Assembly (NCBI GenBank): GCA_964603985.1
Contig: CAZRXG010000012.1
Coordinates: forward strand, 1-64,000
Origin: CAZRXG01 sp964603985
Lineage (GTDB): Bacteria > Chloroflexota > Anaerolineae > Aggregatilineales > UBA3940
DNA: 64,000 nt
Direction of reading: 5' to 3'
A program made the translations under genes and the position numbers. The first letter of the stretch is position 1, and every line of letters starts with the position of its first letter. Under the pieces are notes generated by a model. It saw only the letters and a program-made list of their open reading frames with translations. It ran no database searches and was not told the origin of the DNA. This document shows, piece by piece, positions 24,319 to 33,071 of the stretch.

Positions 24319-25899
24319 ATGAATCAGGGGTTTGTGTGCTACAGTCATGCGGATAGAGTTTTTTCCGACCGGTTGGCGGCCGACCTGCGGGCGGCGGGCG
24401 TGTCGATCTGGCGGGACGTGGATGACCTGCCCGGCGACCTCCCGCCCGGCTCGGAGGGGTGGCGGCGAGCCGTCGAGGGGGCGCTGGATGACTGCGCGTA
24501 CATGGTGCTGGTTCTTTCGCCGGACGCGGTGGCGGGCGGGGAGGTCGAGGCGCAGTGGAGGCGCTTCCTGGGGCGGAGCGGCCTGATCTACCTGGCACTG
24601 CACCGCGACTGTGAGATCCCGGCGCTGCTCCAGACGCGCCACCCCTGGGATTTCCGGTACGACTACGAGCGGGCGCTGGTGGGGCTGATCGACGCGTTGC
24701 CCGCGCAGAGGTTGTTCAGGCTGGCCGCCGAACCTGACGTAGAGGCGGCGGAGGAAACCCGGCCTGAACGGGAGCCAGCGCAGGTAGTGCATCGACGCCC
24801 GGCGACAGTCGAGCAGTTGTTCCGCGAGGGGGTGGCGGCGATTCGGGCGGGGGATAAGCAGACGGGGCGGGAAAAGCTCACGCAGGTGGTGGAGCGGGAC
24901 CAACTGCACGAGGAAGCCTGGATGTGGCTCGGTGACGCCGTCGAGGAGCGCGACGAGCGCATCGTGTGCCTGGAAAACGCGCTGACGATCAACCCGCGCA
25001 ACGAGGCCGTGCGGAGGAGGCTTGAGGCGTTGGGCGTGGAGACAGAGCCGCCGGTCACGCCGGAGCCGGAAGCGCCGCCCCCCGCGCCGCCGGAGCCAGC
25101 GGCAGCTCAGGTGAGCGCACCCCGGTTGAGACACCGGAATCCGCTGGATCACGCGAGGTTGCTGTGGTTGATGCTCATGCAGCCGGGGAAGCTGGCCCAC
25201 ACCCGCCGGGCGGTGGGGGCGGAGGCGCTGGGTCGCACGGTGACGTGGCTGGCGGGGAGCCTGCTGTGGTTCCCGCTGCTGATGCCCGCCGTTGCGTTGG
25301 TGGCGGGGACTCTGCCGTCGCCCGGCCCGGCGGGCCTATCGTGGGTGCTGCTGGGCGTGGTGGTGCTGGGGTGGGCGTTCAGTGGGTGGCTGGGGGATCA
25401 CAACGCGGTTGGCGTGGCCTTCATCCTGGCGGGCAGCGCGGCGACGGGCATCGCGTGCCTGCTGGTGGCCGGGGGGCTGGTCGGCACGGCGGTCTTCATG
25501 GCACTGGCCTTCCTGGCGGGGAGCAGCGTGGGGGCGAGCATGGCCGGTCTCAAGGCGGGCCGGGCGGCGGCGCTGATCGCGGGGGGCGTGGCCGACGTGC
25601 TGGCGATCGGCGGCCTTTACGTCGCGGCGCGGAGCACGCAGCAGGCCATCGCGGACGTGGCGGCGCCGGCCATCGTGATGATCCCGGCGGGGTTCCTGGC
25701 GGCGCTCATGACCGCGGTGGTGATCTTCGGGCTGGCGTTTGCGGTGATCGGCGTGTTCATGGCCGTGGGCGGGTTCGTGGTGGGGGCGATCCTGGAGGAG
25801 GACGTGCACGTGGGGGTCTCGCCGCTGGGGGCGATGGTGCTGGCGGCGCTGGTGATGGTGCAGGGCGTGCTGGCGTGGGCCTGCTTCGTGGGGGGATAG
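24319..25899 (+). CDS. TIR domain - TPR-like - multi-pass membrane protein
   Basis: 526 residues. Residues 1-125 are a TIR domain: MNQGFVCYSHAD (box 1), VSIWRDVDDLPG (box 2) and YMVLVLSPDAV. Residues about 165-240 look like TPR helices (VEQLFREGVAAIRAGDKQTG and ALTINPRNEAVRRRLEALG), followed by a Pro/Glu-rich hinge and about seven to eight hydrophobic helices in the C-terminal half. In the TIR helix after box 2 (SEGWRRAVEGAL) the position usually held by the catalytic Glu of NAD-cleaving TIRs looks like Arg or Ala, so a scaffolding role is more likely. No defence partner gene is adjacent. It lies just after an assembly gap. Confidence 0.82.
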   Translation: MNQGFVCYSHADRVFSDRLAADLRAAGVSIWRDVDDLPGDLPPGSEGWRRAVEGALDDCAYMVLVLSPDAVAGGEVEAQWRRFLGRSGLIYLALHRDCEIPALLQTRHPWDFRYDYERALVGLIDALPAQRLFRLAAEPDVEAAEETRPEREPAQVVHRRPATVEQLFREGVAAIRAGDKQTGREKLTQVVERDQLHEEAWMWLGDAVEERDERIVCLENALTINPRNEAVRRRLEALGVETEPPVTPEPEAPPPAPPEPAAAQVSAPRLRHRNPLDHARLLWLMLMQPGKLAHTRRAVGAEALGRTVTWLAGSLLWFPLLMPAVALVAGTLPSPGPAGLSWVLLGVVVLGWAFSGWLGDHNAVGVAFILAGSAATGIACLLVAGGLVGTAVFMALAFLAGSSVGASMAGLKAGRAAALIAGGVADVLAIGGLYVAARSTQQAIADVAAPAIVMIPAGFLAALMTAVVIFGLAFAVIGVFMAVGGFVVGAILEEDVHVGVSPLGAMVLAALVMVQGVLAWACFVGG

Positions 25900-26010
25900 G
25901 GGGCCAGCCGGGAGTAAACGTCAAGAGAAGAAAGCCGCCAATTACCGCGCTCTCCGGTTGTTTGCTTCCGCTCTTATCGTCTCCCGTCTGGTAGTTTTGG
26001 GATAGGCTCT

Positions 26011-26919
26011 ATGAACGAGAAAGAACGATCGGTAGGGCAGCGGCTAGGCAACCTTGCGCTTGTAGTTGGATTGGTCGGGTTCGTGGTTGTGGTAGGCCAG
26101 GTGGCCTGGATGTCGGCGCAAACGGCGCGGCATGTACCGCATCCGCCCCGAACCGGTGGCGACCAGTCTCCCGCAGATATCGGGGCGACGGATTACGAGG
26201 ATGTAATGTTTCGTGCCGAGGATGGAATCACGCTGGAAGGCTGGTATATACCGTCGCGGAATGGGGCGGCGATCATTCTGGCACACGGCTATGCGGGCTC
26301 CCGCCATCAGATGCTGAGCCGCGCGCAAGTTCTGGTTGAAGAGGGGTACGGCGTACTGCTGTTTGATTTCCGGGGACACGGGCAAAGCGGCGGTGACCTG
26401 GTCACGATTGGGGATCACGAGCAAAGAGACCTGCGAGCGGCCATTGACTTTGTGGAGAGTCAGCCGGACGTAGAAAGCGAGCGGATTGGGGGACTGGGAT
26501 TCTCAATGGGTGGAGCAACTGTGATCCAGGTGGCAGCTACCGACAAACGGCTGCGGGCCATCATCGCTGAAGCGGCCTTCCCCGCCTTGAAAGATGCGCT
26601 GAACCACCAGGCAAGACTGCTAGGCCCCGTTACACAGATCCCGGCTCGGTGGGCAATCCGGCAGGAAGGGGTAGACATTTCAGCCGTGCGCCCGGTAGAT
26701 GACATCTGTGACATCAGTCCCCGACCGGTGCTGCTGATTTACGGCAGCGAGGATCCTGTGGTGCCACCGGGCTCAGCGGCGCGGATGGCTGAAGCAGCCT
26801 GCCCGCCTGCTGAGCTGTGGATCATTGAGGGGGCAGGACACGGGGGTTACGCGGATACATCACCGGGGCACTATCAGGCGAGGTTGCGAGAATTCTTCAA
26901 TACAGCGTTGAATCGTTAA
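26011..26919 (+). CDS. Membrane-anchored alpha/beta hydrolase
   Basis: 302 residues. One N-terminal helix (about 17-35) anchors the protein. The hydrolase fold shows ILAHGYAGSRHQ (oxyanion region), FDFRGHGQS, the nucleophile elbow GFSMGGAT (Ser), then YGSEDPVVPP (Asp) and AGHGGY (His). This is a complete Ser-Asp-His triad of the dienelactone hydrolase/BAAT-like group. Substrate unknown. G+C is lower than in the upstream TIR gene. Confidence 0.88.
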   Translation: MNEKERSVGQRLGNLALVVGLVGFVVVVGQVAWMSAQTARHVPHPPRTGGDQSPADIGATDYEDVMFRAEDGITLEGWYIPSRNGAAIILAHGYAGSRHQMLSRAQVLVEEGYGVLLFDFRGHGQSGGDLVTIGDHEQRDLRAAIDFVESQPDVESERIGGLGFSMGGATVIQVAATDKRLRAIIAEAAFPALKDALNHQARLLGPVTQIPARWAIRQEGVDISAVRPVDDICDISPRPVLLIYGSEDPVVPPGSAARMAEAACPPAELWIIEGAGHGGYADTSPGHYQARLREFFNTALNR

Positions 26920-26994
26920 GATCGGATGGTGAGATTGATGCGTTCGACGAAGATGGTCTCTTTAACCTGATGAAGCGATGGGAGGAAGATGACG

Positions 26995-27471
26995 ATGGGA
27001 GATTACGACCGGACGACACAGGAAGTCTCATATCACCGCTTACGGCCAGAGATCCTGGCTGCAATCGAGCAGTACCTTGAAGACCAGGAATGGAGCGAGA
27101 TCGAATCGACGGTGCTGTTTTGCTGCGAGACGACGAACGAGCGAAAGAAGAAGAAGGGATTTCTGGGAAAGTCAAAGTCGCCCGACCCGGATCCTGTTCA
27201 TTACACCGCTGCCATCGTGACGCCCGACCGGCTGTTCTGGGCCCGCTCGGGCGAGAAATCCGGCACCCACGTAACCTCAATGCAGTTGAATCAGATAGAA
27301 GTGCGGAGTTACCAGTACGGACACATGATCGAGGACACCGGGTTTAGTATTTATGGCTTCATCGGACGCGCGACCAAAAAGGGCGAGTTATTTCTGGGAT
27401 TGGGCCAGGAGTCGGCGGCTGAGGAATTCAGGCGGGCGCTGGAAGAAGCTGTAAAACGGGCCTCCACGTAA
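26995..27471 (+). CDS. Hypothetical protein, PH-like fold possible
   Basis: 158 residues from ATG 26995; this start is preferred because GGAGGA is 8 nt upstream, whereas the ATG at 26989 is only 2 nt from it. No recognised domain. Visible features: an N-terminal helix (LRPEILAAIEQYLEDQEW), a Lys-rich loop (ERKKKKG), alternating beta strands (TAAIVTPDRLFWARSG, GFSIYGFIGR) and a C-terminal helix (AAEEFRRALEEAVKRA). The strand pattern plus terminal helix recalls bacterial pleckstrin-like domains. No signal peptide. Confidence 0.6.
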   Translation: MGDYDRTTQEVSYHRLRPEILAAIEQYLEDQEWSEIESTVLFCCETTNERKKKKGFLGKSKSPDPDPVHYTAAIVTPDRLFWARSGEKSGTHVTSMQLNQIEVRSYQYGHMIEDTGFSIYGFIGRATKKGELFLGLGQESAAEEFRRALEEAVKRAST

Positions 27472-27515
27472 AAACAAGGAGCCGTTGCAGACCGCCTCTG
27501 CGTCGAACTAATTGG

Positions 27516-29294
27516 TCACAGCGGCCAGAGGATGGGCACCATCACGATGGAAATGATGAAAATCAGCACCGTCAAAGGGATACCTACTTTCAGAAAATCT
27601 AAGAAGCGGTACTGCCCCGGTCGATAAACCATCAGGCTGGCAGGTTCAAGCGGTGTGATAAAAGAGCAGCTGGCGGCCAGCACAATCATCATGGCGAAGC
27701 TGCGGGGATTCAGAGCAAGCCGGTTTGCCACCTGAATAGCGATGGGAAAGACGATAGCGGCTGAAGCCTGATTTGACATCGGTTGAGTGAGCAGGACCGT
27801 CAGCAGAAAGAAAGCCGAAAGCAACCAGATAGGCTGCCCGTCACCCAGCAAGACCGCAATCTTCTCGGCCAGCAGTTGCGCGGTTCCGGTTGTTTCCATG
27901 GCCGCGCCAAGCCCCAGCATACAGGCGATGACAATGAGGGCCGTCCACTGGATGTCGTGATAGGCTTCCTCAGGTGTGATGCAGCGTGTGATGAGCACCA
28001 GCCCTGCGCCCAGCAGCATAGCCACCGGCAGTGAGAGGATGTTCAGCGCCGCCGCCGCAACTGCGCCGAGAAAGGTGACAATGGCGATCAGGGCGCGGGA
28101 ACGATGCGGCTGCTGGTGTGTGATCGGGCCGAGCGATTGAAAAAGATTCTGCTGCTCCAACGCCTGAATCTGCTGCCAGCTGGCCTGAACCAACAGGATG
28201 TCCCCGACTTTCAGACGTACTTCGCTCATTTTGCGGGTCAGCGTTTGGCCCCGCCGGTTAACGGCCAGCACCTGCAAATCATACTGCTGGCGCACATTGG
28301 CCGATTTCAGCGTGCGACGAAGCAGGGGTGAGCCGGGAAGGATGATGACTTCGTGCAGGCTGATCTCATCCACTTCAAGGTCGGTAAAGGCAAAGCTGAC
28401 ATCGGGTTCGATGTCAACGCCTGCCTTTTCCTTGATCGCCAGGATATTCTCGCGCTCTCCTTCGACCACGAGCAGGTCGCCCTCCTCGATGCGGGTCGTT
28501 GCCCTGGGTGTGATGTGGCGACTGCCTTCCCGGACCACTTGAAGCACGGTTAGATCGAGATCGCGGCCCAGCCCTGTCTGCTGAAGGGTTTTCCCTGCCA
28601 GGGTGGAATCTTTCTTGACACGGATCTCGCTGAGGTAAAACCGGCTGCTGTATTCCGCTTCGGCAGGCTGCACGGGTGCGCGGTCGGGCACCAGCCGCCG
28701 CCCAACCAGCACCATGTAAAACAGGCCGACCACGGCAATCGGGATCCCGGCAGGGGTAAGCTCGAACATCCCAATGGGGGCCATGCCGGATTGAGTCATC
28801 AATCCGCTCACGACGATGTTAGTCGACGTGCCGATGAGCGTCAGCGAGCTGGCAGAAATGGCGGCGAAAGCCAGCGGCATCAACACCCTGGAGGGGCTGA
28901 TCTTCATCCGGTGGGCGAGCCCCGCCACGACCGGCAGCAGCAGCGCGGTGGAAGCGGTGTTGCTTATAAAGGCGCTGGTGATAACGGCGACAACCATGAC
29001 GATAAGTGTCATGTGCGCGACTGGGGTGGAGTCGATCCGGCGTAGGAGCACCTGGCCCGCGAGCTTCGTGGCCCCGGTGCGATAGAGCGCCGCCGTGAGG
29101 ATCAGAAGCCCGAACATCATGACAAATACGTCGCTGCCAAAGCCATCAAACGCGAGCTGGGCCGGCAGCAGACCGGTCAGAATAAGAACCAGGAGAATCC
29201 CCAGGGCCGTGATGTCGACCGGGAACCACTCGAAAGTGAAAAGGAGCACCGCTGCCCCCAGTGTGATGAGCATTAAGATAATCTGGAAATCCAT
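27516..29294 (-). CDS. SLC13/DASS-family permease with two RCK-C domains
   Basis: 592 residues. Two blocks of membrane helices (1-200 and about 400-592) flank a cytoplasmic middle region with two TrkA-C/RCK-C domains (SEIRVKKDSTLAGKTLQQTG and HEVIILPGSPLLRRTL). SNTASTALLLPVVAGLAHRM and SNQASAAIVFPIAIQVANRL are the paired transporter hairpins typical of the divalent-anion:sodium symporters. This arrangement is that of the YfbS-like group that moves dicarboxylates or inorganic anions such as sulfate. Regulation by a ligand bound to the RCK-C domains is likely. Confidence 0.9.
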   Translation of the reverse strand: MDFQIILMLITLGAAVLLFTFEWFPVDITALGILLVLILTGLLPAQLAFDGFGSDVFVMMFGLLILTAALYRTGATKLAGQVLLRRIDSTPVAHMTLIVMVVAVITSAFISNTASTALLLPVVAGLAHRMKISPSRVLMPLAFAAISASSLTLIGTSTNIVVSGLMTQSGMAPIGMFELTPAGIPIAVVGLFYMVLVGRRLVPDRAPVQPAEAEYSSRFYLSEIRVKKDSTLAGKTLQQTGLGRDLDLTVLQVVREGSRHITPRATTRIEEGDLLVVEGERENILAIKEKAGVDIEPDVSFAFTDLEVDEISLHEVIILPGSPLLRRTLKSANVRQQYDLQVLAVNRRGQTLTRKMSEVRLKVGDILLVQASWQQIQALEQQNLFQSLGPITHQQPHRSRALIAIVTFLGAVAAAALNILSLPVAMLLGAGLVLITRCITPEEAYHDIQWTALIVIACMLGLGAAMETTGTAQLLAEKIAVLLGDGQPIWLLSAFFLLTVLLTQPMSNQASAAIVFPIAIQVANRLALNPRSFAMMIVLAASCSFITPLEPASLMVYRPGQYRFLDFLKVGIPLTVLIFIISIVMVPILWPL

Positions 29295-29362
29295 GTTGAC
29301 CTGGAACCTTCCTATCTTCTGAGAGGCTGCCGCTCACGTGTTGGCAGGAACCGGAGCAGGCA

Positions 29363-30058
29363 TCAGCTGAGTCTGTCTTTGATGTACTCCAGTGCCTGCC
29401 CCACCGTCTCGATGGCGGCCCGATCTCCCGCCGGGATAGTGATCTCGAACTCCTCCTCGTACGCGTCGAACAGCGCATCCAATGCGGCGTCATCAGCGCC
29501 CAGGTCTTCGCGGAAGCGGGTGCTGTCCGCCAGATCCTTTATCAGCACGTCGAACTGGCGCGCGACAGGCAGGCTGGCCCGGTGTGCCAGCGTTTTGCGG
29601 GACGAGCGCCGAAACTGGGATGATGGAGTGCGCATACCGCGCAGCAGCTGGTTGCGGCGGGACTCGCGCGTGATCTGGCGGATCAGCCCCTTCGCAGCAT
29701 GCTCGCCTTCGTCGTTCGAGATGCGGGCTGCCGCGTTGAAGTAGGGGCGTGGATCGAAGCCGCGCTTCTCGGCGGCCTCCCACTCGGCGGCCAGCCTTAG
29801 CAGCGTATCGCGGTAGTCCGGCCCGCCGTCCAGAATGGAGATCGACGTCAGCTTAAGCTCAAGGTAACGCCCGAGGTCCTCTTGCTCGTAGGGTGGGTGC
29901 CAGTGCTCAAGTGTTGAGACCAGCTCCCGGTTGGAAGCGACGGCTTCCCGGATGGCGGCCCGCCGTTGTGGGGAGGCTGCGATGTAGTCGTCACACAGCT
30001 CCTCAAACAGCGCGGTGCTGCGCGGCTCTGCGAGCAGGCGGTTGAGTTTCACAGGCAT
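29363..30058 (-). CDS. Helical protein with C-terminal degenerate acyl-carrier-like domain
   Basis: 231 residues from ATG 30058, which has AAGGGGG at the right distance. Residues 1-165 are helical, charged and without a known domain. The last 60 residues (FREDLGADDAALDALFDAY then FEITIP and ETVGQALEYI) line up with acyl carrier proteins of the form F-EDLGADSL-VE-V-ALEEEF-I-IP-TVGDAV-YI. The Ser that carries phosphopantetheine is Asp here, so the domain cannot be loaded in the usual way. It may bind partners as an ACP mimic. It is divergent from the metalloprotease gene. Confidence 0.7.
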   Translation of the reverse strand: MPVKLNRLLAEPRSTALFEELCDDYIAASPQRRAAIREAVASNRELVSTLEHWHPPYEQEDLGRYLELKLTSISILDGGPDYRDTLLRLAAEWEAAEKRGFDPRPYFNAAARISNDEGEHAAKGLIRQITRESRRNQLLRGMRTPSSQFRRSSRKTLAHRASLPVARQFDVLIKDLADSTRFREDLGADDAALDALFDAYEEEFEITIPAGDRAAIETVGQALEYIKDRLS

Positions 30059-30214
30059 GCTGGCCCCCTTATGGCCCCGGTTCTGGATAAAGCCCCCCAC
30101 CAGTGTAACCGAAGAACGGCTCAATGAACACTTTCCGGCTGAGGGTAATATACCTGCCAGCGTACAGCCGCAAAGCCCCCGCATAGGGGCTGGCAGGCGA
30201 CGGGCCGAGACCGG

Positions 30215-30220
30215 TATACT
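30215..30220 (+). promoter_or_regulatory. -10 box placed for a leaderless transcript (membrane metalloprotease gene)
   Basis: TATACT with 7 nt to the ATG at 30228, and no usable ribosome site. The layout repeats that at 15242-15254. Confidence 0.5.
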
Positions 30221-30227
30221 CAGGGCA

Positions 30228-31562
30228 ATGTCAAGAAACAGGCTGCTCTCAAAAATCATAAGCTGGCGCTGGCGGGCCTTCGGGCGGGGGGTGTGGCTGG
30301 TGGTGCTGGCGGGCGTGTTCGCGATGGCGATCGGCGGCGCGCGCCCCGACCCCGAAGGGAACGCATACCAGGCCCTGGGCGTCGCGCGCGATTACCTGTT
30401 TGACTTCGTCGGCTGGGAGGCGGGCGCGGTGCTCGACAAGGCGCTGAACGAGACGCTCGCGCCGCAGCGCTACATGACGGAGGAAGAGCGCACCCGGTAC
30501 GTGCGCGATTACCTGAAGCTGGTCTACGACATCGCTCAGCTTGAGATCCAGGTGGAGGAGATGTACCTCGACCCGGCGGTCAACGACCCGGAGGCTGCCA
30601 GCGCCGAACTGCGCGCCGAGCGGGACGCGCTGCGCGTCGAGCAGGAGGCGAGACAGGCGCTGACCGAGGCGATCATCGAGGCGCAGATCGCGGGGATGCT
30701 GGCCGAGGACGGGTTTGGCGTCGGAGGGCAGCTTGGGCCGCCGCTGGAGATCCGCTTCACGCAGCCGCCGACGATCCTGATCATCTCGCCGCGGGACCGG
30801 ATCGAGCGGACCGGCGCGTACCCGCTTGAACACGGCCTGACGGTCGACCAGAAGGAGCGGATCGAGGGCGACGTGGATGAGTCGCTGGGCGTTTCCTCGC
30901 TGATCGTGCCGCTGGGCGGGCTGGCGGTCTACCCGGCGATGCTGATCGAGACGGGGTACGCGCCGCACGTGTTCAACGTGGGCGCGCACGAGTGGACGCA
31001 TCACTACCTGTCTTTTTACCCGCTGGGGTTCAATTACGGCCAGACGCCGGAACTGTACACGATCAACGAGACGGTGGCGAGCATCGTCGGGACGGAGATC
31101 GGGTGGGCGGTGCTGGATCGCTATTACCCCGACCTCGCGCCGCCGCCGCCGGATTACACCCCCCGGCCACCGGAAGAGGAAGCGCCGCCGGAGGAGCAAG
31201 AACCGCCCGCTTTCGACTTCCAGATGGAGATGCGGGAGACGCGCATCCGCGTCGACGACCTGCTGGCGGCGGGGAAGATCGAGGAGGCGGAGCGGTACAT
31301 GGAGGCGCGGCGGGTGGTGTTCGTCGAGAACGGGTACGCGATCCGCAAGCTGAACCAGGCCTACTTCGCCTTCCACGGCGCGTATGCCGACGAACCGGGC
31401 GCGACCGGCTCCGATCCCATCGGCCCGGCGCTGCGCGAGCTGCGCTACTACAGCCCTTCGCTGCACGACTTCGTGGTGCAGACCCGGTCGATGACCACGC
31501 TGGAGGAGATACAGGTCGCGCTGGAGCGGGCGCGGCGGGCGTACCATGCAGCCGGTGGTTAG
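30228..31562 (+). CDS. Membrane-anchored HExxH metallopeptidase-like protein
   Basis: 444 residues from ATG 30228. The start is chosen because it follows a -10 box and directly precedes a basic-then-hydrophobic anchor (RWRAFGRGVWLVVLAGVFAM). A helical domain rich in Arg/Glu (about 85-160) is followed by the active-site motif HEWTHHYL (H254, E255, H258) and, about 25 residues on, TINETVASIVGTE with the probable third ligand Glu. A Pro/Glu insert (PPPPDYTPRPPEEEAPPEEQ) lies at about 305-330. The family is not one I can name. Its 3' end overlaps prmC by 17 bp. Confidence 0.78.
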   Translation: MSRNRLLSKIISWRWRAFGRGVWLVVLAGVFAMAIGGARPDPEGNAYQALGVARDYLFDFVGWEAGAVLDKALNETLAPQRYMTEEERTRYVRDYLKLVYDIAQLEIQVEEMYLDPAVNDPEAASAELRAERDALRVEQEARQALTEAIIEAQIAGMLAEDGFGVGGQLGPPLEIRFTQPPTILIISPRDRIERTGAYPLEHGLTVDQKERIEGDVDESLGVSSLIVPLGGLAVYPAMLIETGYAPHVFNVGAHEWTHHYLSFYPLGFNYGQTPELYTINETVASIVGTEIGWAVLDRYYPDLAPPPPDYTPRPPEEEAPPEEQEPPAFDFQMEMRETRIRVDDLLAAGKIEEAERYMEARRVVFVENGYAIRKLNQAYFAFHGAYADEPGATGSDPIGPALRELRYYSPSLHDFVVQTRSMTTLEEIQVALERARRAYHAAGG

Positions 31563-32421
31563 CTTCGAGGCGGTCAAAACGACCGGAGAGGCGTTGGCGC
31601 AGGCACGGGCGCTGTGCGGGCCGGGCCACTCGCAGGTGACGCCGATGGTCGTGCGGGCATTGTTGGGACACGTCACGGGGCAGAAGGGCGCCTGGCTGCT
31701 GGCGCACCCGGAAGCGCCGCTGAATGCGGAGCAGGTCACCAAGTTTGCCGACCTGCTGGCCCGCGCGTTGGCGGGGGAGCCGTTGGCTTACCTGACGGGC
31801 GAGCGCGAGTTTTACGGGCTGGCGTTCAGCGTCACGCCGGAAGTGCTCGTCCCGCGACCGGAGACCGAGGGCGTGGTCGAGGCGGTGATCGAGTGGGCGA
31901 GGGCGCGCGGCAAGCCACACCTCCGGATCGTCGATGTGGGGACGGGAAGCGGGGTCGTGGCGGTGGCGCTGGCGGTGAACCTGCCTGCGGCGCGGGTGAT
32001 CGGGGTGGATATTGCGGCGGGGACGCTGGGCGTCGCGCGGAGCAACGTGGAGGCGCACGGGGTGGGGGAGCGAGTGAGCCTCGTGCGGGGCGACCTGCTG
32101 AGTGGGCTGCGCGGGCCGTTTGATGTGATCGCGGCCAATCTCCCGTACATCGCCAGCGATGTCCTGCCGGCGCTGGACGTGCATCGCTGGGAGCCGGGCA
32201 TTGCGCTGGATGGTGGGGCAGATGGCCTCGATCTGGTGCGGAGGCTGATCGGGCAGGCCCCGCTGCGGCTGGCTCCGGGCGGGGTGCTGGTGCTGGAGAT
32301 TGGCTTTGACCAGGGTGAGCGTGTCGCGGCGCTGTGCCGTGCGGCGTTCCCCGGCGCGCGGGTCGAGGTGCGGGCCGACCTGGCCGGGATGGAGCGGGTG
32401 GTGCTGGTCGAGGGGCGATGA
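31546..32421 (+). CDS. prmC: Peptide chain release factor N5-glutamine methyltransferase
   Basis: Methylates the Gln of the GGQ loop in release factors. 291 residues, usual length. An N-terminal helical domain (to about 85) with LAGEPLAYLTGEREFYGLAF precedes a SAM domain with VLVPRPETEG, IVDVGTGSGVVAVALA and ANLPYIAS. The catalytic motif is NLPY rather than the usual NPPY. A single Leu for Pro change has little effect on the Asn that holds the substrate amide, but it is unusual. The gene is coupled to tsaC by an ATGA overlap. Confidence 0.92.
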   Translation: MQPVVSFEAVKTTGEALAQARALCGPGHSQVTPMVVRALLGHVTGQKGAWLLAHPEAPLNAEQVTKFADLLARALAGEPLAYLTGEREFYGLAFSVTPEVLVPRPETEGVVEAVIEWARARGKPHLRIVDVGTGSGVVAVALAVNLPAARVIGVDIAAGTLGVARSNVEAHGVGERVSLVRGDLLSGLRGPFDVIAANLPYIASDVLPALDVHRWEPGIALDGGADGLDLVRRLIGQAPLRLAPGGVLVLEIGFDQGERVAALCRAAFPGARVEVRADLAGMERVVLVEGR

Positions 32422-33035
32422 CCGAATGGATGGCCGTCGATGATCCGGGGGCGGCGGCCCGCGCAGCCGAGGTGATCGGTAGGGGCGGGCTGGTCGTCCT
32501 GCCCACCGACACGGTGTACGGCGTGGCGGCGGACGTGTGGCAGCCGGAGGCCGTAGCGGCGCTGTACGCGGTCAAACGACGCCCGCCGGAGCGTGCCATC
32601 CCGGTGCTGCTGGCCGACGAGGAGGACATCGCGCGGGTCGCGGGGAGCGTGCCGGAGATGGCCCGCAGGCTGGCGGCGGCTCTGTGGCCCGGCCCGCTGA
32701 CCATCGTGGTACCCAAACGCCCTGACGTGCCGGAGATCGTGTCGGCGCTGTCGACGGTGGGGGTGCGTATCCCGGATCACGATGCGGCGCGGGCGGTGAT
32801 CCGCGCGTGCGGGGGCGCGTTGGCCGTCACGAGCGCGAACCGGTCGGGGCAGCCCAGCCCGCTGACGGCGCGGGAGGCGGCCTCGGCGCTGGGTGAGGGA
32901 GTTGCGCTGGTGCTGGATGGGGGGACGTGCGCCGGGGGGCAGCCCTCGACGGTGGTGGACGTGGGCGGGGGGGAGCTTCGAATCGTGCGGCCCGGCCCGC
33001 TCGACGAGGCGGCGCTGCGGCGGGCGGTCGAGTAG
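32418..33035 (+). CDS. tsaC: L-threonylcarbamoyladenylate synthase (Sua5/YciO/YrdC)
   Basis: Makes threonylcarbamoyl-AMP from Thr, bicarbonate and ATP for the tRNA modification t6A. 205 residues from ATG 32418, whose ATG overlaps the prmC stop. The family signature is present: GGLVVLPTDTVYGVAADVW, AVKRRPPERAIPVLL (the KxR binding region), LWPGPLTIV, VGVRIPDH and TSANRSGQPSP. There is no extra Sua5 C-terminal domain, so it is of the short TsaC type. The prmC-tsaC pairing is common in bacteria. Confidence 0.95.
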   Translation: MTEWMAVDDPGAAARAAEVIGRGGLVVLPTDTVYGVAADVWQPEAVAALYAVKRRPPERAIPVLLADEEDIARVAGSVPEMARRLAAALWPGPLTIVVPKRPDVPEIVSALSTVGVRIPDHDAARAVIRACGGALAVTSANRSGQPSPLTAREAASALGEGVALVLDGGTCAGGQPSTVVDVGGGELRIVRPGPLDEAALRRAVE

Positions 33036-33071
33036 GGATTTGTTCTGCACCCGGTCAGGGAGTTACCTTTT

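Noticed and set aside
24319..25899. TIR protein as part of a Thoeris- or CBASS-like defence system
   Set aside because: No ThsA, cyclase or similar partner gene nearby, and the catalytic Glu of the TIR domain seems absent.
26920..26994. Short acidic frame (about 25 codons, EEDDDG-like) before the PH-like gene
   Set aside because: It has no start codon with a ribosome site and continues out of frame into the next gene.
30249..31742. Minus-strand frame of about 497 codons opposite the membrane metalloprotease
   Set aside because: Arginine/proline-rich composition typical of an antisense shadow in G+C-rich DNA.
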